Positions 11,444 through 41,800 of a DNA stretch of 64,000 bases are shown here, one piece after another. The stretch spans positions 33,036,967-33,100,966 of the forward strand of contig CM055819.1 in the NCBI GenBank assembly GCA_029582265.1, given 5' to 3'. The position numbers and the translations under genes were made by a program. The notes under the pieces are model-generated. The model was not told the origin of the DNA, made no database searches, and saw nothing but the letters and a program-made list of their open reading frames with translations. The DNA comes from Zoroaster sp. YZ-2022 (taxonomy: Eukaryota > Echinodermata > Asteroidea > Forcipulatida > Zoroasteridae). Positions within the stretch are counted from its first letter, which is position 1; every line of letters starts with the position of its first letter.

Positions 11444-11450
11444 TATAAAT
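11444..11450 (+). promoter_or_regulatory. Possible TATA box of lectin gene B
   Basis: TATAAAT at the position equivalent to 6019-6025, in a block identical between the two units. Confidence 0.35.
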
Positions 11451-11644
11451 CACTGCGCAAGGATTATATTAATCGATAGATCGTGCCTCGAAAAATATCA
11501 ATAAATACTAATAAGAGCAATAAAAACAGGTTCCAGGTGACGAGAGATGAAAATGCCATGGCTTTTGTCTTGATCACATCATCAATATAGGCCTACAGGA
11601 ATATACGTCATTTGGAAGGAAGAACTGCTGTATCACACATCGCA

Positions 11645-12376
11645 ATGATGTCGTGGCTTCAAATCACCAACGTCGTTCTGATTCACTTCTTGATAATGAT
11701 GAGATTTCAAAGCTTTTTTGCTTACACCTCCTGCCCACCTGGCTGGGTGAAATGGCGTCGGTCTTGTTACATCATACTCCCTAACACCATGAATTGGGTG
11801 AACGCCAATGAGACTTGTATCCAGCTAGGAAGCCAGCTTAGTGTGCCAAATTCACGACAAGAAAACGACGTCATCTTGGGATATACTGATGGTATCTCAT
11901 TCTGGATCGGCTGTACAGATGTTGTCCAAGAAGGTGTCTGGTTGTGTGGGGGTCAGCCTGCAAGCTTCACCAACTGGTACCCCAACAATCCACATAACGA
12001 CAGCCTGCTTAACTGTGCCCGAATTATGGGCAATCCCCCAGGAAAGTGGTCTGATTCTGTGAAGTGCGATACATTCCACCGCAAATTGGCTGCCTGCGAA
12101 ATGGATGTCTCTACCTTGCCGGTCTACCACACCCTGACCGGTCCCGATGGGCGTGTCTCTCAACAGTGCCTCCTCCATCACGACATCAACAACCTTGCAG
12201 TAGAGGGCGTGCTTGCTTGTGGCAGGGCGTGTACATCAGATCCTGGATGTCACTCCTTTAATGTTTGGCAGAGCAGTAAGAAAGAGAAGAAATGTCAACT
12301 TAATGACGTCACCCGTCTTGAGGCTGATCATACCGACTTCAAGGTTACTGATGGTTGCTACTACTTTGACTTGTAG
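11645..12376 (+). CDS. Secreted C-type lectin with PAN-like domain (copy B)
   Basis: A single-exon gene of 243 codons, starting at the ATG equivalent to that of copy A. It has the same layout: signal peptide about 1-26, C-type lectin domain about 30-151 with WIG and WSD motifs and NPH in place of EPN, and PAN/apple-like domain about 160-240. Over 732 coding bases I find two differences from copy A: one silent (GAC to GAT) and one that changes Arg201 to Gly next to a PAN cysteine. The untranslated flanks differ more, which suggests recent gene conversion or selection on the gene. The stop codon is about 2.6 kb from the 3' end of the convergent transporter gene. Confidence 0.88.
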   Translation: MMSWLQITNVVLIHFLIMMRFQSFFAYTSCPPGWVKWRRSCYIILPNTMNWVNANETCIQLGSQLSVPNSRQENDVILGYTDGISFWIGCTDVVQEGVWLCGGQPASFTNWYPNNPHNDSLLNCARIMGNPPGKWSDSVKCDTFHRKLAACEMDVSTLPVYHTLTGPDGRVSQQCLLHHDINNLAVEGVLACGRACTSDPGCHSFNVWQSSKKEKKCQLNDVTRLEADHTDFKVTDGCYYFDL

Positions 12377-12623
12377 ATATCTGGAATGACTGACATAAAT
12401 GTGTAGACAATTACTATTACCGCCATGCAGTTCGCTTTTGTTTTAGTTTGAACCTCATCAAAGTAAGAACTGTACATCTTCATACCACAGAAGCAAGCAG
12501 ACTGTTACACATCTTATATGTATACTTTATTTCAAACTCTGATGAACTCGACGTGACGTCATCTAAATCAAACTCAGTCTCATACAACGATGAATTCAAC
12601 AGGTATTGCATCTTTAATCTTAC

Positions 12624-12629
12624 AATAAA
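12624..12629 (+). terminator. Polyadenylation signal of lectin gene B
   Basis: AATAAA at the position matching 7198-7203 of unit A. Confidence 0.55.
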
Positions 12630-14920
12630 TGAATTATAGACTCTAAAGAGTAAGTTGTATTATTGGATTTTAATTTTAACTAAATGTGAAGACAGTGATT
12701 TTGTCCTATGGTGAAAGTATTACATCTGAGTGTAATATAGGTAATAGGCTTTTGTAATTATCTCACACACTGATCCTTGCCATTCAGTTGATCTGCATGG
12801 TAAAACATACATCACTTACCATCATATAGTTTTACCTTTTTACGTCGGCGCTATATTCAAAGTACTACATACTGCTTACCAGCAGTACTGAATCCAAAAC
12901 AAGGTTGCAATCCGATAAACTCACTGGTGGTATCTAAGACTATCCATTTCGTGCGCACCGTAGCCCTCTAGCGGTGACACGCACTTCTACCGTGAGTTCG
13001 GGAATTCCGCGGTGCAATTTTACGGTCCGTTTACATACAGACGTATGGAATGATATCGCATAGTTAAGTCGCTTGAATGGTTAAATAAAGTCATTTTATA
13101 TACAAACTAGAAATGCCTACTACTGCATTCCATCCTCTCATTCAACTTTTTCAAATATCTTTTCTTTGTTGTGGAACACCTTGCTACACCTTTCATTGAG
13201 TATGAGGAGTTTTCTACCAGAAAAACAAATTCATCGGCCATTTTGAAATTTCTTTACAGTGAAAGACTCTTCCCGGGTAACCGTTAACACTTGAATACGA
13301 ATGGAACCAATCGCGCTCGCTATAGTTACCAGTGATAAAGCCTAACGAAAACAGTGGTTTGAATAAACGACGCCCTCATTATGTCGTGACCGGTCCGGAT
13401 ATAACGAGGTGGCGACAATTGAAGATACATTACATGTATCCGTGTTTGTAATGGCGGATAATGTCTTGGCGTGTGCGTAAGTTTCGGACATCAACATTAA
13501 TGACAAAGATCTATGTGCGATATGAAACAAATATTGAGTGCCTTAAATTTGTCAATAGTAACAATATAAAATCACTTAGTTAAATCTAGACTGTTCCATT
13601 TCACTCGACTACGACTCATTGAATGGAACAGTAATATTGCAGATGTTATATCGTAATGATATCTCACTCATTGTACTCGATGGAATTTAATATTTGTTGA
13701 CTGGAACATATCAATTATTAAATTCTTTATATTTATTCCATAGCAAACGTTGGTGACATATCAACATTGTAGCAGTCATACAGATAGTAGAATGCTTTGA
13801 TTTTGTGAATTGGTTCAACTGTGCAATTAATGTTTAATTCAAACTAAAAAAGAATTGTTATATCTTAGTTTTTTTAAACAGTGGGGGATCCATATGTTTG
13901 CTTTGCGGGTTGCGGTCCCTCGTTCAGAATGTAAATTATTATTTGTATTCAAATGTTGGCGCCTGTTGGACGACAAAGCCCAAGAAGTTACACTACCAAA
14001 AGGAGGAATATTCTTCCTCGTAGGCGTCATTAACTAAGTATTTTACGAATTATCGTTACGTGAGTAAATGACTGAGTCTTGAGGTCAGTTGGTTACACAA
14101 AATATCTTGCATGAACAAAATAGGAGAAATAAAAACATTTTACGACTGAAAATTTAAATCCCCCAAACTACGAGGCTCAATAGGGCGAGCGTGCCCAAGT
14201 TAAATTATTGGCTTTTAAAAAAACTTTCGGCAGGGTGCGATCACAGGCAAAATCCGGGATCCGTCACTGTTAAATCTTATATGCATTTAACCTATTTGTG
14301 TATTATGTGTGTGTTTGTAACTATAGGAAAACCAAAACATATATAGTAGGTGTTTATTCTTTGGTATAAGGGAATTTGTAGACGGGTAAAAATTGTAATT
14401 GAAGTTCTGATGGATAAAGGATCGGAATACTTGTATTTGTATTCGTGACTGAGAACCGAGTTAATAACGAATACAAAACCTAAAAGGGAGTGTACACCTC
14501 TGGTAATTAATCGATTACAAGATTGCCGAATTATAATCTAAAAACAATACTCGATGTGAAGTTGGTGACGGTACCAAACATCCTGATAATTTATTTATTC
14601 CGTCTAATATGCTGTTATTTGGGATAAAACGTGAAATGTTTTACAAATTGAAAATGGATCATGGCCGTGATCTATTTTCCACATTAGAATGAATTCAAAC
14701 ACTATTTTTTATGTTAATGACACAATGAAATAAGCTGAAACTTTAACAGGTTTGTTTGTGTACATCTCTCTTGATTAAAGTATGGATGTATTTAAAAACA
14801 TTTTACCAATGGTGTACAATTCCTTAAAATAAATAATAGTTTCAGCTAGGGGTGAAAAAGGGAAATACTGGTTCAGTAGATCTGGAATTAAATTTATTAA
14901 TCTCATCTTACATTATTCTA

Positions 14921-14926
14921 TTTATT
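14921..14926 (-). terminator. Polyadenylation signal of the SLC29A4-like gene
   Basis: On the minus strand AATAAA lies about 35 bp past the transporter stop codon, with a second one at 14893-14898. The short 3' UTR agrees with the tight packing against the lectin array. Confidence 0.5.
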
Positions 14927-14960
14927 CATAAATATATAAATAAATACAATTACAAAGCAA

Positions 14961-32559
<17,599 letters not shown>

Positions 32560-34010
32560 CCTGACTGATTGAAGTCAAAGTTCAAACTATAGGTTTGGTT
32601 ATTCCAATTCAGAAGTCAAAACAGTTTAGAGTAAAGCCAACTCTGCCGGCAGTGATTTCCACTCTCAAATAACAATGTTGTTGATTTCCGTGCCAGTGTG
32701 GTGAATTACCAAACATGTAGAAATAATAAGCTTGGTTAATCTCACCGAGATTGATTCAGGCACCAGAAATTCTTAAATGGATGCAAATTACTAATTCGGC
32801 ACCCTTTTCCAATCGATTGATGGTATCGCTTATCGCAAAGATCATAACCCCTGTAAATGACATAACAATGTTACTCGGAATTAAATATTGAATGACCAAT
32901 ATACATAATACAAACCTACGCTGGTCTACGGGACAAACAGCCAGCTATAACTGACAAACAGACGCACCATGGTACGAGCTTATATTATGCACTTACAATG
33001 CAGCTACCGTACAACCAGTGCATAGCTGTGTTATTAATTTAAAATATGTATGCAATCCAAAATGTCAATGGTTACAATTCAGTACGGTATTCACCTGCAA
33101 AATATACACTCACATCAGTCACACGCGCTTGGTGTAATGCAAACATGCAGTGTAGACCCTATAGGCTTGTAGTGTCTGCAAACCAAACACGCGATCAGGC
33201 TAATTTAGTTTGCATGAATAACAAACGACTTGCTCTTTATGGACAGGAAATTACAATCACAGCCCTAGAAAAAAGTAGTGTCAAATTGGACTTTGAAAAC
33301 TGCTTCATCCATTCTGTGACACATTCAGTCCAAATGGTAAAAATCTTGAATCGCGTGTTGAGGAACTGCAGTGTATTTAATTATAGAGTGCACTATGAAA
33401 TAACATTCGGAAATTGTTGGGGAAATGCTAAAATGATAAGAGAATATTGATGGCTGACGGTAAACACCTCTGATGCATTCCTATTAAATATATTTCCCAA
33501 TATATTACACTGAACATAAGGTTACCGCATCATATATGTTGTTCACGGTGCTTGATCATTGCTGCACAAATTCATTGGAAATTCAATTAATGTTTTTGAG
33601 TGAACAATACATTCACCGTAGCAGGATGAAATTTCACTTCAGCACGTTGCATGATGCATTTACCTAATCAGTTTTCCCTTTACGGTGAGTTAGAATATTT
33701 AGATCAATTACATTTTTCTTCAACTATAGGTATAGATGGCAGAATCATGATGCTGTGGTTTCGTGGTTGGGGGGGGGGGGGGGGGTGCGAAGGGTATTTA
33801 TACGCACCCACAAATCCGACTTTGGTCTACTTTTTCGACAAAAATATTTTTTCTAATCGTGATTTATGGGCAGTTCACAAAAAAGACGTTGATTACAAAA
33901 TATTCCATCACTTCGTATTTTAGAGCTGCGCACCCCCATTCCTATCAGAAATACTAGCGTGTACCTATACTAGTTCAAGATAGCTACCTGACTGTAGGCC
34001 TATACTGAGC

Positions 34011-34234
34011 TTAAAGGAGCAAGATCGTCACAATCAACAGGGCACGGAATCGTAGTGCTAGCTTTAGATTACCGTAACTCAACTGAAAATAATACCCCGC
34101 AGTGATAAGGTCATATTGCCATTGCTACTGCATAAATGAACCAATAATTTTCAGTCTGTGTGTTTTTTAACTAGGACACCGATTCCATGCATTGTTGACA
34201 GTCTGCTCTGATCGTGACGATAATGTTCCTTTAA
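34011..34234. mobile_element. TTAA foldback element, family A
   Basis: TTAA at 34011-34014 and 34231-34234 with arms AGGAGCAAGATCGTCACAAT and GATCGTGACGATAATGTTCC. The internal AATACCCCGCAGTGATAAGG part is as in other copies. Confidence 0.85.
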
Positions 34235-35439
34235 TCTAAGATCTTCCGTTTCCATTCTGATAATTGGCGTTTTTGCATTATCACATGACGCACTACGATA
34301 ATATAAAGAACTCACCGTTGTTATATTCACATTATTATGTCATGAGAGAATGACAGAAGTTATTGTGTCGGCATTATCAGTCATTTGTGTTTCCTCATCA
34401 TATCAGCATCAAGTCTGTGTTCACCATACACGTCTTAACACCGTACTCAAAAGGGTTGACGGAAGCTAGGTCGGGACAGTGCTGTTGGGGTAGCTGGCTG
34501 TCAAGGCATGTACGGTACATTAAGGAGAGACTCATTCAAAAACACCCTTACAATGCATAAATCCTTCAGTTTAAGCATGCATGGTTTGCAGCATCACTCA
34601 TTATGCTGAGCGAGGCAAAGCATGTAGACTACAGTATAATATTCATCGATACATCAGGTGTTAAGGTATCACCTGGTTCTTTATTTGGAGCACGTCCAGT
34701 ACTTCTCTTTAAGCAGCTTATAAGCTTTCCAAACGGTATCGAAGTCTCAGTTCATCATGCCAGAAAATGTCAGTGTGTACAGGGATCTCGGGACACCGTC
34801 TTGCAGTAATCCGGTGTATTCATGTTGCACGCTGGAAATCAGAATCGGTTAGTTCATTTAAATCCCAGGATTTCTCATTTATGTGACTTCAGCCGCGGTC
34901 TCCATCCAGTTATAGGTTTCTATATGCAATTTATATTTATGACGTCATTCTACCAGCTGCTGGCCTGTGCGGTTGAAAGAAAGATAATGAACTCTCGGGA
35001 AAGGATGCCCGCTCTCCGTCATTCAAGACCGACGGTTGTTTTATGTCATGTTTCAAAATATTTTTTGTAAAGCGACCGAGGTTGCACTTTTAAGTTTTCA
35101 GTCGGCATGAAATGGCCTTTATGAGTGAAAAGAAGAGGAAAATTAACCCTTCGGGATTCTTGGAGACGGAAAGACAAATCGATTTGGTGACAAGGAAGTT
35201 TGCAACTCGGTACGATCTGCAATTACATCCAAACAGATCATGAATCCAGAAAGAATAACACTTGATAATTGAAATGCTTCGTTCTTAATTAATAGAACAA
35301 TTTCACGTATTTGTCAACCGTGCATGTTTGCATCGATATATATACTTTATTATTATTGTTTTAATTTACATTACTATTTTTTTTAATTAAAAAAAAAAAA
35401 AAAAATGGAAATTTTTGTGTGATCAACGCAACGTAGGCC

Positions 35440-35765
35440 GACCGAAACGGTCATTACCCGGTTCCATTTTTCGGTTCCAGTTCCAATTACTCGTAAACGA
35501 CTTTTTAAAATTTGGACTTAACATTTGAGCGGTGCAAACAGAAATCTGTGACTCTTGAACAATGTAATGTTTACATTTTTACAAGTATCTTTAAATTCAA
35601 GAGATTGCACTCCAATAAAGAAAAGATCGATTTAAGTATGGTATCCTCTGTATTATAAAAGTCAATTTGTTCCCATTTACAGTACATGTACACCACCGGG
35701 TATCCGAAGTTTCCCGATTTCGGGTATCCGGTTCCAAAAATATCCGAAAACGCACAGCCCTAGAT
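35440..35765. mobile_element. hAT-like miniature element, copy 2
   Basis: Shares CGGTTCCAATTACTCGTAAA-like sequence, CAGAAATCTGTGACTCTTGA and the right end GTTCCAAAAATATCCGAAAA with 25800-26240, but is shorter by about 110 bp. Confidence 0.6.
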
Positions 35766-36338
35766 CAACGGATAAATTTCAATGGTAAAAAAAAATCACC
35801 CTCAGCATAGAGGACATTACTATCTCATTGATTTTACTCATCAATTTTGGTTCCTCATTGTCATATCATGTTTTGTATTTATACTCTTATGTTGTGTGTA
35901 TATTGTATTTTTGTGTTACTTATAGGCCTATAGATGTTATTGGATTTATTTTTCTGATGGTTATACCATGGAGGAAGAAATCCTCCATGGTTATACTAAG
36001 GACATTTCAGAAATAAAATTTGAATTGATTAATTGATCTGGATTTACAAAATATATTTTCTGGTTTGTGATTTATTACTCACCGGCTCGAGCAGATGAAT
36101 AATTCACATGACGATGTAGGGTTCGGATCCTGGGAAACAGTTGTCACATATTTCTTGTTGCAAAAAAAATGGAAGTTGTGGTTTTCTTGTTATTTGCACT
36201 GAGTAATTGTTTTTGAAGCCAGGATGAGCGCCTGGAGAACAATCCTTCCCCGTAGCTACGCACCTATGAACTACAAGAACAACAAATATGTATTACCCAG
36301 ATATGGGTGGTTCTAAAGAACAATTGCATGCATGTGGA

Positions 36339-36996
36339 CATGGGCGTCAACAGCTTATGAAAAGTGGGGGGGACATGAGCCCCAATTAGTGATCTGTGTC
36401 CTGGGGAGTTATCTAAGGGGAGGGGGTGTCCCCTTGCCCTTAGAGATTGTTTGCGTGAGTAACGTTAGAAACAAGCGACGTCGAATCGCCTGCTCGCCCC
36501 GTATAACGCTATGAACTGGGGGCGAAAATACATACGCACGCAATACGATCTTTGGCTTTCAGTGCGCATGTCTCAAAAAGTGTCGCTGGCATTCTGCACC
36601 GCACGCCGTTTGTGCATAGTGAGCAGCGTTGGAAAACATGCCTGCGCGGCTGGCTTCTAATATGTTCCTACTGTACGGTACAGGAATATTAAGCGTCCAC
36701 CTCCTCTGTCTCCGTGAGTAACGTTATATGTCTACCTAGTAGGCATACACGGCGGCAACGGTTCGTCTGCCTCTAATTTTTGATGATTTTGATAATGAGT
36801 CGAAAAATGGCTGTTTTCACTAATATCGAGTTTGATTCTATTTGAGTCAGCAATTGATACAAAAAATCGAACATATGCCTGCCATTTTTTAAAATTATTG
36901 TTCTGAAAAGTGGGGGGGACAAACGATATGATATCCCCCCCACTTTCAAAAGTGGGGGACACATGTCCCCCCCGTCCCCCACCTGTTGACGCCCAT
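36339..36996. mobile_element. Long inverted-repeat element with 9-bp target duplication
   Basis: ATGGGCGTCAACAG at 36340 is matched by CTGTTGACGCCCAT ending at 36996, and GGGGGGGACATG-type runs continue the arms. GCATGTGGA flanks both sides (36330-36338 and 36997-37005). A 9-bp duplication is typical of Mutator-like elements (inference). The interior of about 600 bp shows no transposase. The right flank runs straight into a SINE. Confidence 0.7.
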
Positions 36997-37005
36997 GCAT
37001 GTGGA

Positions 37006-37336
37006 GTGTCGTGGCCGGGCGGTCTAGCTTGCCGGACTCAAGTTCTGGTGTTTAGCAGCGGAATGTGGGTTCGGGCCCCGGCCGTGACACTTGTGTCCTT
37101 GAGCAAGACACTTAACCATAATTGCTTATAGGGGCAGAGGCAGTTTAACAACTGCCTTGTTCTGGACTAGTTACCCCTCCCAGTCCTATTCGCACCGTGA
37201 AGAGGCTGGTTATTAACTTGTCTTGTTTCGGTGCGAGGGGCTGGTTTCTTCAGTGTGGAGTCGTTGTAACAACTCAATGACTGAGTAGCCTTGGCCTTGT
37301 GTGGGGCGAATTGCATAAAAAAAATATTTAAAAAAA
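37006..37336 (+). mobile_element. tRNA-derived SINE with a different body (family 2)
   Basis: The head (TGTCGTGGCCGGGCGGTCT to CTTGAGCAAGACACTTAACC) is that of family 1, but from about 37128 the body is different (CAGAGGCAGTTTAACAACTG, TTCGGTGCGAGGGGCTGG, GTGTGGGGCGAATTGCAT) and it ends in A-rich sequence. This suggests two SINE families sharing one tRNA head. Confidence 0.7.
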
Positions 37337-38838
37337 ATACACATCGCATGTTACATCTTCTTCACTGTGATAAAACCGCCTCTAATGCCATTGACACCAA
37401 ATAGCTACAGGCATACAGCCTCAACACAAACAACACGAGCGACACACACAGTGTATACAGGTGCAGTAACACCTTTTCATATCTATAGGAAGCTATTGCC
37501 GTGTTGGTGCGGTGGATTTTACATGCAGATACACGATCATAGACCCCATTAACCCCCCATTGGACACACTTATAAGTGTCTTGGCACAAAACGGCTAACG
37601 AAATGGATGTGTATTGGAGAAAGATTCCCGAGATGATGTTATTAAAGCATGTCAGATACAGGGATATCAGCCTTCAAAGACGTCTCGCAAGGGACACATC
37701 AGAGACAAAACAAATAAGCAAAAACACGGGTAAATTTGAGCTGTTTTGGTTTCATTCTGTATTTCACGGTTCTCAAGAAATGTAATTCCAAAAAGTTGAA
37801 AATAAATTCGGTATGACGCAAAACCCCCGACATTATTATAAATGGTCGCAATAAAATGTCTACTGGCAAAGTTCCGAATCTAAAATTGTAATCGCATTAT
37901 GGAAATTCATGATTTATTTTCCTAAACTGTTCGTTGTTTATACATAATAAACACGTTTTGAGAAACATTTTTTTACAAAAAGATAACCTGATAGGCCATT
38001 TTACATTGTACATGTATTTCTTCTTCAGTAGCTTAATTTCAGTAAAAAAAATAGTGCAGTGGTATTTCACTGTTCAAAAACGTATTATCATGTACATCGA
38101 TTTTTAAGTAAAATATAAATTTAAAGTAAGAAAATGCCTTTCCCTCACATACATTTGATGACAAACATTTTTTCTTTTTCCTGAAGGTCTTTGGATTTCA
38201 TGATTTCAGATATGGGATATATATCAGATTGGGATATAAATTATCTGCCAAAAATGTCAAATGACCATGCAGAAATATATCAAGAATGCACTCAGCAATT
38301 ATGTTGCCTACTTTGAACTGATTTGTGAATTATTTCAGTTTAAAAACAACTAATCAACTTAATTAAGATTGTGTAAAATACAGTGTTTTGATTCTGAAAA
38401 ATTATCAAGTGCATTAAGAAAATAGGGACCTAACTGGTTTTGTTGTAGTGTTAAAATCTATTGGCTCTGTTAAAAACCTCCATCGAAAATCAAACACATT
38501 TGTACATAATTTCATTGTAGGCAGTGTACAAAGCATAAGTGATCATTTACAAATTTTCTAAAAAGTACCAGCCAAGTTAAAAATGATATTTATGCTGTTA
38601 AAAAGTTTATCAATTTGAATCTCAAAAATACAAGTCACCCTTTTGGTAATTCTGTGTTATAAAATGTCAGTTGTCTTCGTCGCACTTCGGATATGCTACA
38701 AGCCAGTTCATTGTTTTCAACCAGTTGGTAGTTTGGGAAGACATCGTTTGTGGTAGAAAAGGAACTTTGACGAATAAGGTCGCAGAATAATGTGTTGCAG
38801 AAGCAAGGAAATTGACAATTTACAAACTTGCTATTATT

Positions 38839-41800
38839 TCACACGTACGTGATTATCTGACTTTTTAACTGAGAAATAGTACAACCAGTGTGATCATAAC
38901 ACCAGACGTCTAGGTCCTTCAGGAACGTCTTCAGTGATGGTCTTAGTTGAGGATCTTCTGATAAGCACACGCAGGCCAACGGTTTGATGTTACCCATGAC
39001 CGCTACCTTAGCGGCAATGTCTCCCATCAACACCCCAAGGCTGTAGATATCCGAGGTGACACCATATGGGACGTGGCCTTCTACAACCTCGGCGGGGATG
39101 TGTCTGCAACCACGGTAGTAAGATTCCTTCTCGGTAAGAGACAAATTGAGACAGCGACTCGTTGGACCTTCCAGCCTCTTGGCGTTCCCCAAGTCGATGA
39201 TTCGTCCTTCCCATCTTGTCGTCGACTCGTCTTTACTCCGATCTCTCCACAGTAGCACATTATTAGTCTGCAAGTCGCAGTGGGCCCATCCTGATTTGTG
39301 GAGCTCAGATAACCCTACTATGACATCATGAATAATTAAGACCCAATTTAAAAGTGATATCTGGGGTCTGCCTCTGAAAACCTTAGTGATACTTAATGTC
39401 GCCATACTCTTTAGGTTACCGATAAACTCCTGAGCGAATGATTGCTTACTGATGACTCCTACAACTCCAGGGAAGATTGGACACTTTTCAACCGCCGTCA
39501 TGGCTAGTATCTCCCTCTTAAGAGCAGCCTGTGTACTAGACGAACTACCACTCATCAGTCGCTTGACTGCAACCAGAGATGCACTCCCATCTCGTCTGTG
39601 GTACCGCATCAAGCGCACCACACCACTCTGCCCTCGGCCCAGAACTAAAGGACGGCTTTCCTTATTGGCTCGCCGCAAGTCTTTCTCGTTGATGGTTGGA
39701 TATGGTAGGGCTTGATCCTGATTGGGATCTGATGAGGTTTGTGGGTTGCCGTGTTGCCCATTTCTAATTGTATAAAGAGAAATATAACATGTGGACATTA
39801 ACTTGAGAAACCTTTATATCACCAGTAAGATTCTTACAGCATGTTGAAGTTTGCGAGGCATTTAGATCATTTTTATGAGAAGTCAAATACTTTTAAACGA
39901 CACAACTTTTAACTAACGTGAATAGATACTTACTGTAATTCTGTTGTGGTTCTGTGCAGGTCTGCAGTACTTACTGATGTTTGTTTGTTAGCCACCATTT
40001 TTCTTCTCTGTAGAGAGTAAAGAGAGATCAAATATGATTGAGGAATGGTAAACGGAAATTAAAGCATTGTATGATAATTTCAATGTTCATGGGAATCAAA
40101 GATGGAAGATCTGTATCTTACTTGCTATATGTATACTTTTCTAGTCTGCATGCTACATTTTGCAACTTAATTAAACCATGGAGGTAGTGGTAAATGTAAA
40201 ACGGGATTGTTACGTTTTGACGTTTATTTATACTGCATTACAACATTGATAATGTTTGAAAACTGTTTTTACTAGTGTGGTTCCTCTCTTTGAACGAGGA
40301 AATACATTAAACAGCCAATTATGTGGAAGTTTGACAAGAAAATAGTGAAAATGCATGCTGATTAGCGGTTCATATTCATTCTAACGTGGCTTTTAGGAAA
40401 GCGAACTCTTCAATTGGAAATAAGTTAACTGGAAAAATGGTCGTATCCAACCGCCACTTTTTAAGGTTTTAAACTTTTTTCAACCACTAACCAGTTGTAA
40501 AAAGGATCTATCGATTTATTAGGGTACAGAAAGGGAAAGCTATCTTTAAAATTCACGTTTATGATGGTTTTCGGACTTTATGTCCCTTCTAAAGAAATCC
40601 TCCCCTTAAAAAATTAGAAGAATCCTATTATAGTTGCCACTGCGCATGTATGATGACCTTGTTGGTCACTAATGGGGGAGTTGGCAAGATCAGGCTGACA
40701 TCACTGAGGATACAAAAAAACGCTTGATTTTTCATTGAACAAATTTTCTGGAATAATTTGAAGTATATGTCCATTATCACCCATATGTTCTTCACATTAC
40801 TGAGCAGGTACAATTACATTATTACATATAATGAGTGAGAAAAAGTTAACTTTTAATGAATTATTTATTTTGATGAATTAATTAATTGAAACATACAGAA
40901 ACTGTCACAACTGTACTCTTCTATGACTGCAAGGGTCAAAAATCAGTCAAAATGTTGATATACTTGCCAATAAGGTTTATCGCTAATAGCGGCTGCAAGG
41001 AATCATGGGATGTCTGTGGGCGCAACAGCGCCACTGCATGCCGCGCAAACAAACAAAATATTGTTGACGTCACACAAGCCGCTCCAAACAGATGCCCCAA
41101 ATTGTATCCCAGTATGCTTTGCGGCAGTTGCTTCAGCGCTATTTGCAATAAACCTTATCCAGTGATGTTTTGCATGACAATAAATAAAATCTTGAATCTT
41201 GAATCTTTTAAAGTCGAAAACACTGTCAAACCTTATGTGTAGTAAATACATTCATAGGTCAAAATGAGTTGACCGTATATTTGACTGGTAAAAACATTTT
41301 CTTGTATTGTTGAGGGTGGTCAGAATGACCAGTCAAAAATGCCCCTGTAGGAGGGTTAATTACTACAACAAACGAGAGGGTACGGGCAGAATGGTTTCAA
41401 ACCATAAAATTGCATGTGATGTAGCCTACTCACTTTACATGTTTTCTGTTGTTGAAAGGAATCCTCTCTTGCTCCGGACACTATTTGTCCCATGGTTCGT
41501 CCCTCACTACTGGAACCGCTACTTTCATCACCGCTTCCAACCCAGAACATACGGGACGTGACAGGGGCGATCTTCGCTAGTTTCACGGTACAGGGACAAC
41601 ACCCTACTTCAACGCTGGGGTGTCCAGGGGCGGTGATTTTGCTGATCTGTTGTTCTTCATTTTCTGATGTTGCTGGTGGCTTGTAGCCCCGGGATTTCTC
41701 TAGCGGTGGGCTGTTTTGTTGCCCAATACACCCGGTGAAAACACTAAGAAGTCTAGCCAGCAACATTGGCTGGGACCTGGTTCAGCAAGTAAAACATTGG

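Larger units (their letters stand above)
32560..38838. other. Gene-free, repeat-rich interval between transporter and kinase genes
   Basis: This holds the upstream region of the transporter and the downstream region of the kinase gene. Recognised contents are a family A element (34011), a hAT-like copy (35440), a long inverted-repeat element (36339) and a SINE (37006). An open frame of 134 codons at 33046-33450 has no recognisable domain or splice context. I see no supported gene. Confidence 0.55.

Noticed and set aside
13891..14037. A 47-codon frame present in all three array copies (also near 835-979 and 8478-8620)
   Set aside because: Among the few differences between copies most change the amino acid (Cys/Phe, Gly/Val, Glu/Gly, Gly/Cys). 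There is no sign of constraint, so the sharing is explained by recent duplication.
33046..33450. 134-codon frame upstream of the transporter
   Set aside because: No recognisable domain, no splice signals in phase and composition like the surrounding AT-rich DNA.
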